From the NCBI GenBank assembly GCA_964511665.1, contig CAZEHA010000050.1:1-25557 (forward strand): a stretch of DNA of 25,557 nt. Direction: 5' to 3'. The translations under genes were made by a program, and so were the position numbers. Positions 8,601 to 15,148 of the stretch are shown piece after piece. The notes under the pieces were generated by a model. It saw nothing but the letters and a program-made list of their open reading frames with translations, did not search any database and was not told the origin of the DNA. The stretch is from JAGOEF01 sp964511665 (GTDB lineage Bacteria; Bacteroidota; Bacteroidia; Bacteroidales; ML635J-15). Position 1 is the stretch's first letter. The number at the start of each line of letters is the position of its first letter.

Positions 8601-11600
8601 AACAGCTGTGTTCTATGCCGGTACATCCTTTACCGATGTTATGATGCTATATGAAGTGGAACACAAAGGTGCAATTGTATCGAAACAATGGGTGAAACTG
8701 GACAACGAATTGCGAAAGTTCGAAATACCTGTTACCGAAGAACACCGCGGTAATTTTTCGGTGCACCTGATGTTTGTTAAAAACGGTAGATTTTACACTT
8801 CTTCTATGGTGTTCTATGTGCCATGGGATAACAAGGCACTCAGCCTGAAACTGGAAACTTTCCGTAATAAAATTGAGCCCGGCGATACCGAAGAATGGCG
8901 CATGAAAGTAGTCGACAATAAAGGGAAACCTGTGTCGGCCGAAATAATGGCAGGAATGTACGACGCTTCTCTCGATGTGTTTGCCCCAAACGGATGGTAT
9001 GTGAATTATTATCCCAGCTACTATAGTTATCGCTATTGGTCGCAAGGCTATTTCAATAAATATGCTTCAAGGGCAATGCTATATAAATCACAAAAATACT
9101 ATTCTATGCCAAGCCATAATATCGATTTCCAATGGTATGGTCTGGTATATTATTACAGCGATTACTATGGCTATTACGATGATTATCTAAGCCTTGAGGA
9201 GGCTGAGTCTTCTCCCCATACCGGTGGGCGTAGGCAGGCCATTATGCGCAAAGAAGCAGCTGCACCTATGATGGACGAAACCGTAAGTTCGCAAACAATT
9301 ACGGGCGATGGCCTCTTTGGGGCAACAGGTATGGCCGTTGAGGATTCTAAATCGGATGCCGATGCTGAAACGCGAAACGGACAATCGCAGCCGGTAAACC
9401 CACGTACTAATTTTAGCGAAACCGCATTTTTCTATCCGCACCTCGAAACCGACGAAAACGGTATTGCGGTAATTCGGTTTACAGCCCCCGAAAGCCTCAC
9501 ACGATGGAACCTGATGGCATTGGCTCACACTGCCGACCTGAAAACAGGTAATTTGTTCGAGAATGTTACAACATCAAAAGATTTGATGCTTATGCCCAAC
9601 ACACCTCGTTTTGTTAGAGAAAACGATACTTTGGTGTTTTCGGCAAAAATCAGTAATGTTACCGAGAAGGCAATCGACGGAAAAGCCGAAATTCGCTTCT
9701 TCGATGCCATCAGCATGAACGACATCACCTCGAAACTTATTATCGATAAAAAGTCGAATAAAACATTTACGGTGAAGGAGGGAGGCAACTGCGAGATAAG
9801 CTGGGTGCTGCATGTACCCGAAGGAATTTCAGGACTGGTGTATCGCATCACTGCACAAAGCGATAATCATTCCGATGGCGAAGAAAAGTACTTGCCGGTA
9901 ATGCCCAACCGCATGTTGGTTACCGAAACCATGCCTCTTCCGGTGCGGGGAATGCAAACCAAAAAATTTAACTTCAACGGATTGCTGAAGTCTTCGAAAT
10001 CATCAACGCTGAAGCATCATAAACTTACTCTCGAATTCACATCGAATCCGGCCTGGTATGCCGTGCAGGCTTTGCCTTATCTGGCCGAGTATCCCTACGA
10101 GTGTGCCGAACAGGTTTTTAGCCGTTACTATGCCAATAGTCTGGCTTCGTACATTGCCAATAGCGACCCCAAAATTAAACGAGTATTCGACTCATGGCGA
10201 AACAATCCCGAAAGCGAAGCACTAAAATCGAATCTGCAAAAAAATCAGGATCTGAAAGCTTTGCTTCTCGAAGAAACACCATGGGTATTGCAGGCGCAAA
10301 ACGAGACCGAGAGAAAACGTAGGGTAGCGCTGCTTTTCGATATGAATCAAATGCAAAACCAGTTGCGCACTACGCTTACAAAACTGAAGAAGATGCAGGT
10401 TCATAGCGGTGCATGGCCATGGTTCGAGGGGATGCCCGAAGATAGGTACATCACTCAGCATATTGTGGGTGGCATTGGTCACCTCGATCATTTGGGGGTT
10501 GTGAATATCGACAACGAAAAAGATCTTCAGCAAATCACCGAAAGAGCAATATCTTATATTGATGCACAAATTGTGAAGGATTATGAATACCTGAAGAAAT
10601 ACTACAAAGATGTTGATATCGAAAAACTGCAACCCGGATATTACCAGATTCACTACCTGTATGTTCGTAGTTTCTTCTTACAGCGCTACCCGGTAAATCA
10701 GAAAACGCGTACTGCATTTGACTATTATTTGAATCAGGGCGAAAAATACTGGTTAAACAACAACCGCTATATGCAGGGTATGCTTTCGCTGGCTTTGTAT
10801 CGGAACAATAAAACCAACACGGCTCAGGCCATAGTTAAATCGCTAAAAGAACATGCGCTGCAAAGCGAAGAGATGGGTATGTACTGGAAATCGACCTATG
10901 GTTTCTACTGGCACGAAGCTCCTATCGAAACACAGGCACTCATGATTGAGGTTTTTCATGAAGTAAGCAACGATAGCACTGCGGTTGAAGAAATGAAAAT
11001 TTGGTTGTTGAAGCAAAAGCAAACTCAAGACTGGAAAACCACCAAAGCTACCGCCAATGCTATTTATGCGTTGTTGCTAAGGGGAACCAATCTGCTTGCA
11101 GGCGACGATATGGTAGAAATTACCATGGGCGATTACAAAATAAACAACACCGAATTAAAAGACCTGAAACCCGAAGCAGGAACCGGTTACTTTTCGATGT
11201 CGTGGTCGGCTAACGATATTAAACCCAATATGGGCAACATTACAGTGCGTAAAGCCGGTAAAGGGATTGCCTGGGGGGCAGTGTACTGGCAATACTTTGA
11301 ACAACTCGATAAGATTACTGCATTCGAAGATACACCTCTGAAAATTAATAAAAAGCTTTTTGTTCAACAGCGTAAAGACGGCAAACAGGTAATAACACCA
11401 TTGTCGGATAATGCACGGTTGAAGCTGGGCGACAGAGTTATTGTGCGAATCGAAATAAGAGTCGATCGCGATATGCAATATGTTCATCTGAAAGATATGC
11501 GGGCTGCATGCTTCGAGCCTGAATCAACAATGTCGGGATATCGTTACCGGGGCGGCCTTGGTTATTACCAAAGTGTGCGCGATGTTTCGGTAAACTTCTT

Positions 11601-11754
11601 TATGTCGTACCTCAACAAAGGCACATACGTGTTCGAATATCCTTTGATAGTGTCGCAAAAAGGCGAGTTCAGCAACGGAATTACTACCATGCAGTGTATG
11701 TATGCCCCCGAATTTGCAAGCCACAGCCAGGGTATTAGGGTGAAAGTTGACTAA
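5614..11754 (+). CDS. Large alpha-2-macroglobulin family protein with thioester motif
   Basis: This family traps and inhibits proteases in the cell envelope through a bait region and a reactive thioester. From the ATG at 5614 the protein has 2046 residues; an in-frame TTG at 5587 is less likely because the ATG begins a good Sec signal peptide (NTIIFKISVFAILLSLFGG). There is no lipobox Cys, unlike E. coli YfhM, so it is probably soluble in the periplasm or exported. Visible parts in order: a helical, TPR-like N-terminus (about 40-350); an MG2-type region with LFTDRAIYRPGQTIHLKG (611-628); MG domains; a Tyr-rich segment (1128-1191, 21 Tyr in about 64); a low-complexity probable bait region (about 1195-1265); the A2M domain around 1269-1306 (PHLETDENG, ESLTRWNLMALAHT); and the thioester motif CAEQ at 1497-1500 followed by a helical thioester domain. 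No pbpC, its usual partner in proteobacteria, is adjacent. It ends at a strong terminator. Confidence 0.92.
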   Translation: MNTIIFKISVFAILLSLFGGTFSNRQIFQTTDKTYEQLWKEVDDFDAKGLPRSAFEVVEQIYVKAIAEKNNEQIIKSCIYRYKYIQTLEEDGQVKSILQLEKDIKQMPESATYFAHMLLAELYFNYYQYNYYVVSQRSRLSDFTPDDLATWDESHFKDKIIKNYMLALNDALKSEKVQQYPALIHFSGEAYKTCPTVYDLFSRMAFNTLSRNTSYWYAYDSNSTQSIITDLDYCKPASDFVKIERAPTDTIEADYFAFEVMRNWISFRLQHPSDIEALVYADLMRLNHFKAKVKNTKIENTYLETLQLMSRMYAANQVMVQINYLIASHYMAQGSKYSYSDTTSYKYAAFNRKAYELLQEVIAAFPDTLISGNCYNSMYSLERRNASFSGLNHVAPGEVIQMQMAYRNIEKINLTILQIDYDEYRKIEKKHYELESKLAGFFAKSRLVRSETIELGAENDLNEHARDILLKPLGKGHYIILAHLDKDAKNEKEVLVYANLFVTDLAYVNRNNEEGAFEFYVVDRTTGKPVKGAAVSFFTEKYNYVTSSYVLNKEKQAFSDADGFVYYKPGRDSYSNYHLEIRKDNDVLVPQDYFYAYNYFTKREFRESVNLFTDRAIYRPGQTIHLKGIAVKTDGQTSNLLTRYATTVELRDPNYQVVGSLKVTTNLFGSFSGSFEIPTGLLTGSYQISCAGGSKYVRVEEYKRPNFEVKFKPIEEEYRLGDKVNVNAEVKTYAGSNLTGAKIQYTVTRLVSWRGWPYYYASIPAKEVLFGECETDENGRFTVSFIAETEYDIPSLENAYFQYSISARATDINGETQPGSAWVFASNKSLLLSCDITGNVNRNNIDTLRVSAINTNGKDMAVDVSVKLMEIEAPALLLQKNYFGRTDRKNYTIDEWYKQNPGVLYDDENNFSKLKKGKTLYKYSVNTGKNPAIAVADDMRKLNPGIYCIQLEANDKYGNSLSEVSYFTVYAPDNKKMPITNTDMFFAENSYVYPGETAVFYAGTSFTDVMMLYEVEHKGAIVSKQWVKLDNELRKFEIPVTEEHRGNFSVHLMFVKNGRFYTSSMVFYVPWDNKALSLKLETFRNKIEPGDTEEWRMKVVDNKGKPVSAEIMAGMYDASLDVFAPNGWYVNYYPSYYSYRYWSQGYFNKYASRAMLYKSQKYYSMPSHNIDFQWYGLVYYYSDYYGYYDDYLSLEEAESSPHTGGRRQAIMRKEAAAPMMDETVSSQTITGDGLFGATGMAVEDSKSDADAETRNGQSQPVNPRTNFSETAFFYPHLETDENGIAVIRFTAPESLTRWNLMALAHTADLKTGNLFENVTTSKDLMLMPNTPRFVRENDTLVFSAKISNVTEKAIDGKAEIRFFDAISMNDITSKLIIDKKSNKTFTVKEGGNCEISWVLHVPEGISGLVYRITAQSDNHSDGEEKYLPVMPNRMLVTETMPLPVRGMQTKKFNFNGLLKSSKSSTLKHHKLTLEFTSNPAWYAVQALPYLAEYPYECAEQVFSRYYANSLASYIANSDPKIKRVFDSWRNNPESEALKSNLQKNQDLKALLLEETPWVLQAQNETERKRRVALLFDMNQMQNQLRTTLTKLKKMQVHSGAWPWFEGMPEDRYITQHIVGGIGHLDHLGVVNIDNEKDLQQITERAISYIDAQIVKDYEYLKKYYKDVDIEKLQPGYYQIHYLYVRSFFLQRYPVNQKTRTAFDYYLNQGEKYWLNNNRYMQGMLSLALYRNNKTNTAQAIVKSLKEHALQSEEMGMYWKSTYGFYWHEAPIETQALMIEVFHEVSNDSTAVEEMKIWLLKQKQTQDWKTTKATANAIYALLLRGTNLLAGDDMVEITMGDYKINNTELKDLKPEAGTGYFSMSWSANDIKPNMGNITVRKAGKGIAWGAVYWQYFEQLDKITAFEDTPLKINKKLFVQQRKDGKQVITPLSDNARLKLGDRVIVRIEIRVDRDMQYVHLKDMRAACFEPESTMSGYRYRGGLGYYQSVRDVSVNFFMSYLNKGTYVFEYPLIVSQKGEFSNGITTMQCMYAPEFASHSQGIRVKVD

Positions 11755-11757
11755 ATT

Positions 11758-11797
11758 AAATGCGTTGGATGAATCAGGTATCGTTCAACGCATTTTT
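11758..11797 (+). terminator. Strong intrinsic terminator after the macroglobulin gene
   Basis: AAATGCGTTG (11758-11767) pairs perfectly with CAACGCATTT (11786-11795), an 18-base interior can form a further short stem, and the right arm runs into TTTTT. It starts three bases after the stop codon and separates the macroglobulin gene from bamD. Confidence 0.85.
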
Positions 11798-11834
11798 ATC
11801 ATTTTTAACAAGGCTTGCGGCAATAAAAAAAAGC

Positions 11835-11865
11835 TTTTACAGTTACGTATTTAAGTTTATCTTTG
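11835..11865 (+). promoter_or_regulatory. Promoter of the bamD-rpoZ-coaBC run
   Basis: TATCTTTG at 11858-11865 matches the TAnnTTTG -7 box, with a weaker TTTTA at 11835-11839 19 bases upstream. The start codon of bamD follows eight bases after the box, so the leader would be only a few bases. Confidence 0.6.
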
Positions 11866-11873
11866 CAGCGAAA

Positions 11874-12671
11874 ATGAAACGACGCAGTATATACATATTT
11901 ATGGCCTTAACGGTTTTGGCAGTAAGCATTATTTCATGCTCCGAATACCAAAAACTGCTAAAATCCGACGATTACGAGCAAAAGTTAATCAAAGCACGCG
12001 AGTATTACGAAAAAGGCGATTACTACCGCAGCACCACACTTCTCGACGACTTGGGAAATGTATTCAGGGGGAGGTCCGAAGCCGAAGAAATACACTACCT
12101 GCAGGGTAAATGCTATTTTGGCAACGGCGAGTATAGCCTGGCTGCTTATTATTTTAAAACCTTTTCGGAGATATTCCCGTTGAGCAATAAGGTTGAAGAA
12201 TGCGACTTTATGGCTGCATATTGTTTCTTTCTGCTGGCACCATCATCATCGCTCGATCAGAGCTACACTTTGAGAGGTATTCAGGAATTACAGCTTTTTA
12301 TGGATCGTCACCCAAAATCTGAATTGCGCGATACGGTAAACATTCTGGTAGATCAATTATTCTTTAGAATGGAGACCAAGGCATTTAACAATGCAAAAAT
12401 GTATCACGATATTGGCGATTATAAAGCAGCCATAATTGCACTTAAAAATGTTCTGAACGACTATCCCGATACCAAATATCGCGAACAGGCTATGTTCTAT
12501 ATTACCCGATCGGCCTACCTACTGGCTCAAAGTAGTGTGGAGGAAAAAAAGAAACAGCGATATAAAGATACAGTTGATTATTATCTTGCATTCATCGACC
12601 GTTTCCCCGAAAGCCGGTTTGTGAGAGAAGCCGAAAAAATTTATTCTCAATCGTTGAAGTACATAAATTGA
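11874..12671 (+). CDS. bamD: Outer membrane protein assembly factor BamD, lipoprotein
   Basis: BamD is the essential lipoprotein of the BAM complex that inserts beta-barrels into the outer membrane. The ATG at 11874 gives 265 residues beginning KRRSIYIF, a hydrophobic stretch and a lipobox IISC with the acylated Cys at 22. The rest is helical with tetratricopeptide-type repeats, for example YYEKGDYYRSTTLLDDL near 44-60, LQGKCYFGNGEYSLAAYYF, and DIGDYKAAIIALKNVLNDYP, followed by a C-terminal YLAFIDRFPESRFVREAEKIY. A longer frame to 11760 would run through the terminator and promoter and is rejected. rpoZ follows after seven bases. The order bamD, rpoZ, coaBC, DUF4835, recN is widely shared in Bacteroidota as I remember it. 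Confidence 0.92.
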   Translation: MKRRSIYIFMALTVLAVSIISCSEYQKLLKSDDYEQKLIKAREYYEKGDYYRSTTLLDDLGNVFRGRSEAEEIHYLQGKCYFGNGEYSLAAYYFKTFSEIFPLSNKVEECDFMAAYCFFLLAPSSSLDQSYTLRGIQELQLFMDRHPKSELRDTVNILVDQLFFRMETKAFNNAKMYHDIGDYKAAIIALKNVLNDYPDTKYREQAMFYITRSAYLLAQSSVEEKKKQRYKDTVDYYLAFIDRFPESRFVREAEKIYSQSLKYIN

Positions 12672-12678
12672 TTTTAAT

Positions 12679-13017
12679 ATGGATATTAAGAAAATTAAAG
12701 CACCTGTAAACACAGTAACTCACAACGTTAGCGAAATTGAAGCTAAAGTAGGCAACGTGTATGAGGCCGTAAGTATTTGTTCGAAAAGAGCCAATCAGAT
12801 TTCGGTTGAAATTAAACAGGAACTCAGTGCAAAACTTAACGAATTTGCATCCTATACCGATAATCTCGAAGAGGTTTTCGAAAATCGCGAGCAAATTGAA
12901 GTAAGTAAATTCTACGAAAAACTTCCAAAACCTACATTGGTTGCTCTCGACGAGTTTCTCGACGGCAAACTCTATTACAGGCAAGTAGAAGTCAGTGAAA
13001 ACGAACCCGAAAAATAG
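12679..13017 (+). CDS. rpoZ: RNA polymerase omega subunit, Bacteroidota type
   Basis: Omega helps assemble and stabilise RNA polymerase by wrapping the beta-prime C-terminus. The 112-residue product has the form typical of Bacteroidota omega (Rpb6 family): a start like DIKKIKAPVNTVTHN, then GNVYEAVSICSKRANQIS, where the AxxRAxQI helix is the family signature, then NLEEVFENREQIEVSKFYEKLPKP and a short acidic tail. It starts seven bases after bamD, and its stop overlaps the GTG start of coaBC by one base (TAGTG), which points to a single transcript with coupled translation. Without the genomic context a protein this short would be hard to name, but sequence and neighbours agree. Confidence 0.9.
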   Translation: MDIKKIKAPVNTVTHNVSEIEAKVGNVYEAVSICSKRANQISVEIKQELSAKLNEFASYTDNLEEVFENREQIEVSKFYEKLPKPTLVALDEFLDGKLYYRQVEVSENEPEK

Positions 13018-14219
13018 TGTTGAGAGGTAAAAAAATAATTCTTGGCCTTACCGGCAGTATTGCAGCCTATAAAGCTGCAATAATTGTACGCCTGTTGGTG
13101 AAACAAGGTGCCGAAGTTAAGGTGATAATGACCAATCTGGCCAAAGAATTTATTTCGCCTCTTACTATGGCAAGTCTTTCGAAAAATCCGGTACTTGTCG
13201 ATTTTTACAATCCCGAAAACGGCGATTGGAACAGTCATATAGATTTAGGATTGTGGGCCGATGCCTATCTCATTGCTCCGGCAACCGCTAATACTATGGC
13301 TAAAATGGCTTGTGGCATTGCCGACAATTTATTGCTTACCACATACTTGTCGCTTCGCTGTCCTGTGTTTGTAGCTCCTGCCATGGATTGTGATATGTTT
13401 GCTCATGTTGCTACGCAAAAAAACATTGAAACATTGCGTAATATTGGCGTTAGTTTTATTGAACCCGACTCGGGCGAACTGGCCAGTGGACTTAGCGGTA
13501 AGGGCAGGTTGGCCGAACCCGAAGTTATTGTTCAGCATCTAAACCAATATTTTGCCAATTCTCAACAATTAGTAGCCAAAACAATTCTGGTTACAGCAGG
13601 CCCTACTTACGAAAAAATTGATTCAGTAAGATTTGTTGGCAACTATTCGTCGGGCAAAATGGGCTATGCCATTGCCGAAGAATTGGCCGGTAAAGGAGCG
13701 TCGGTATTACTGGTTAGCGGTCCCACACATTTAAACGCCCATTCTTCAAACATAGAAACTATTCGTGCTCATAACGCTGACGAAATGTACAAGGCATGCC
13801 TCGGTGTTTTCCAGCAATGTGACGCAGCGGTGATGTGTGCAGCAGTGGCTGACTTCACTCCGGTGCATTCAGCCGATAATAAAATTAAAAGAGGCCAGGC
13901 AAATCTGAACATAGAAATGAAACCCACCCTTGATATTGCTGCAGCGCTGGGAAAAATTAAAAAGCCAAATCAAGTGCTGGTTGGCTTTGCTCTCGAAACC
14001 GAGAACGAAAAAGAAAATGCAAGGGGCAAATTGAAGAAGAAAAACCTCGATTTCATTGTATTGAATTCGTTAAACCACACCGGCGCCGGTTTCGGTTGCG
14101 ATACCAACAAAGTTACAGTTCTTAGGAGCGACGGCAGTGAAACCGAATACGAATTGAAACCGAAAACCGAGGTTGCCAAAGATATTGTTGGCGAAATTAT
14201 TGCTATGCTACACTCATAA
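13017..14219 (+). CDS. coaBC: Bifunctional phosphopantothenoylcysteine decarboxylase / phosphopantothenate-cysteine ligase
   Basis: CoaBC makes 4'-phosphopantetheine for coenzyme A: the CoaB half joins cysteine to phosphopantothenate using a nucleotide triphosphate, and the CoaC half decarboxylates the product with FMN. The 400-residue protein opens with the flavin-fold strand ILGLTGSIAAYKAA, has the catalytic His74 in SHIDLGLWAD, and APAMDCDMF (about 119-127) where E. coli has PxMNxxMW, so Asp replaces Asn. The clamp region ASGLSGKGRLAEPE lacks the E. coli Cys. CoaB starts near 186 with TAGPTYEKIDSVRFVGNYSS and a GKMGYAIAEEL Rossmann helix, and keeps AAVADFTP and KPTLDI. The start is GTG at 13017, overlapping the rpoZ stop, or TTG at 13020; no ATG is available near it. 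Confidence 0.95.
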   Translation: MLRGKKIILGLTGSIAAYKAAIIVRLLVKQGAEVKVIMTNLAKEFISPLTMASLSKNPVLVDFYNPENGDWNSHIDLGLWADAYLIAPATANTMAKMACGIADNLLLTTYLSLRCPVFVAPAMDCDMFAHVATQKNIETLRNIGVSFIEPDSGELASGLSGKGRLAEPEVIVQHLNQYFANSQQLVAKTILVTAGPTYEKIDSVRFVGNYSSGKMGYAIAEELAGKGASVLLVSGPTHLNAHSSNIETIRAHNADEMYKACLGVFQQCDAAVMCAAVADFTPVHSADNKIKRGQANLNIEMKPTLDIAAALGKIKKPNQVLVGFALETENEKENARGKLKKKNLDFIVLNSLNHTGAGFGCDTNKVTVLRSDGSETEYELKPKTEVAKDIVGEIIAMLHS

Positions 14220-14229
14220 ATCAAATACT

Positions 14230-15135
14230 ATGAAGAAGACATTTTTAATTATCGCTATTCTGTGTTCTTCGCTGCAGGTGTTTTCCCAGGAAATCGACTG
14301 CCGTATTCAGGTAAACTATTCAAAACTGCAGGGAACCAGCTATCAGCAAATTTTCACAACATTTCAGCAGGAAATGTATGAATTTATTAACAATGCAAAC
14401 TGGACGAATAATGTGTTTGCTAAAGACGAGCGCATCGAGTGTAATTTCAATTTTAATTTGAGCGAGCAGGTTGCATCCGACGAATACAGGGGAACCCTTC
14501 AGATTTCGTACAGCCGCCCTGTTTATGGCACCTCATACCTCAGCCCCATCCTGAACCACGTTGATAACGACATACAGTTCCGCTACACCGAATTTGAGAA
14601 GTTCGAGTTCAATCCGTCAACTCACTCATCGAACCTTGTTTCTATAGTGGCCTATTACATCTACATTATTCTGGGAATGGATTACGATACTTTTGGCAAT
14701 GGCGGTGGTACCGAATTTTATCAAAAAGCCGAACGCATTGTGCAAAATGCACAAAATGCACCCGAAAAAGGATGGAAAGCTTACGAAAATCTAAAGAACC
14801 GATATTGGCTTGTCGAAAACCTGTTGAACGACCAGTATTCTCCTTTTCGCGATTTTATGTACAGCTATCACCGTCAGGGGCTCGATAAACTGGCCGATAA
14901 ACCCGTTGATGCACGCAGCAGTATCGAAGAATCGCTCGAAAATCTGAAAACCGTACATCGGCGTAAACAGGGAACTTACCTGATGCAAATTATTACTACC
15001 GCCAAAGGCGACGAAATTGTCAATATTTTCAGTGATGCTTTCCCCGACGAAAAAGCCAGGGTTTACAATATCATGAAAGAAATAGACCCGGCCAATGTGA
15101 CCAAATACGACGCCATTATGCGCGATCCGAAATAG
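14230..15135 (+). CDS. DUF4835 family exported protein (T9SS-associated, PorD-like)
   Basis: From the ATG at 14230 the protein has 301 residues with a clear Sec signal peptide (KKTFLIIAILCSSLQVFSQ) and then EIDCRIQVNYSKLQGT, the start of the mature DUF4835 domain. Other typical stretches are FNFNLSEQVASDEYRG, LQISYSRPVYGTSY, VSIVAYYIYIILGMDYDTF and GWKAYENLKNRYWLVENLL. The family is confined to Bacteroidota, and I recall databases linking it to type IX secretion under the name PorD; that naming is from memory and the biochemical role is not known to me. A longer frame to 14173 overlaps coaBC and lacks a signal peptide at its start, so it is not used. The gene lies ten bases after coaBC and 13 before recN, probably in the same transcript. 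Confidence 0.85.
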   Translation: MKKTFLIIAILCSSLQVFSQEIDCRIQVNYSKLQGTSYQQIFTTFQQEMYEFINNANWTNNVFAKDERIECNFNFNLSEQVASDEYRGTLQISYSRPVYGTSYLSPILNHVDNDIQFRYTEFEKFEFNPSTHSSNLVSIVAYYIYIILGMDYDTFGNGGGTEFYQKAERIVQNAQNAPEKGWKAYENLKNRYWLVENLLNDQYSPFRDFMYSYHRQGLDKLADKPVDARSSIEESLENLKTVHRRKQGTYLMQIITTAKGDEIVNIFSDAFPDEKARVYNIMKEIDPANVTKYDAIMRDPK

Positions 15136-15141
15136 GGAGGT
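15135..15141 (+). promoter_or_regulatory. Unusually good Shine-Dalgarno sequence before recN
   Basis: GGGAGGT lies seven bases before the recN ATG and overlaps the last base of the preceding stop. None of the other genes here shows one, so it is notable in a phylum that rarely uses this signal. Confidence 0.5.
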
Positions 15142-15148
15142 ACAAGTT

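Noticed and set aside
10222..10653. Long open frame on the minus strand inside the macroglobulin gene
   Set aside because: It lies wholly antisense to a well-supported gene, has no recognisable motif, signal or start context, and is expected by chance in a 6-kb gene.
11760..11873. N-terminal extension of BamD to 11760
   Set aside because: The stretch contains the terminator arms and the -7 box, and it would bury the signal peptide and lipobox.
14743..14763. Short tandem repeat CAAAATGCA in the DUF4835 gene
   Set aside because: Only two units of nine bases, coding for QNAQNA-type residues; no further copies and no sign of a regulatory or mobile element.
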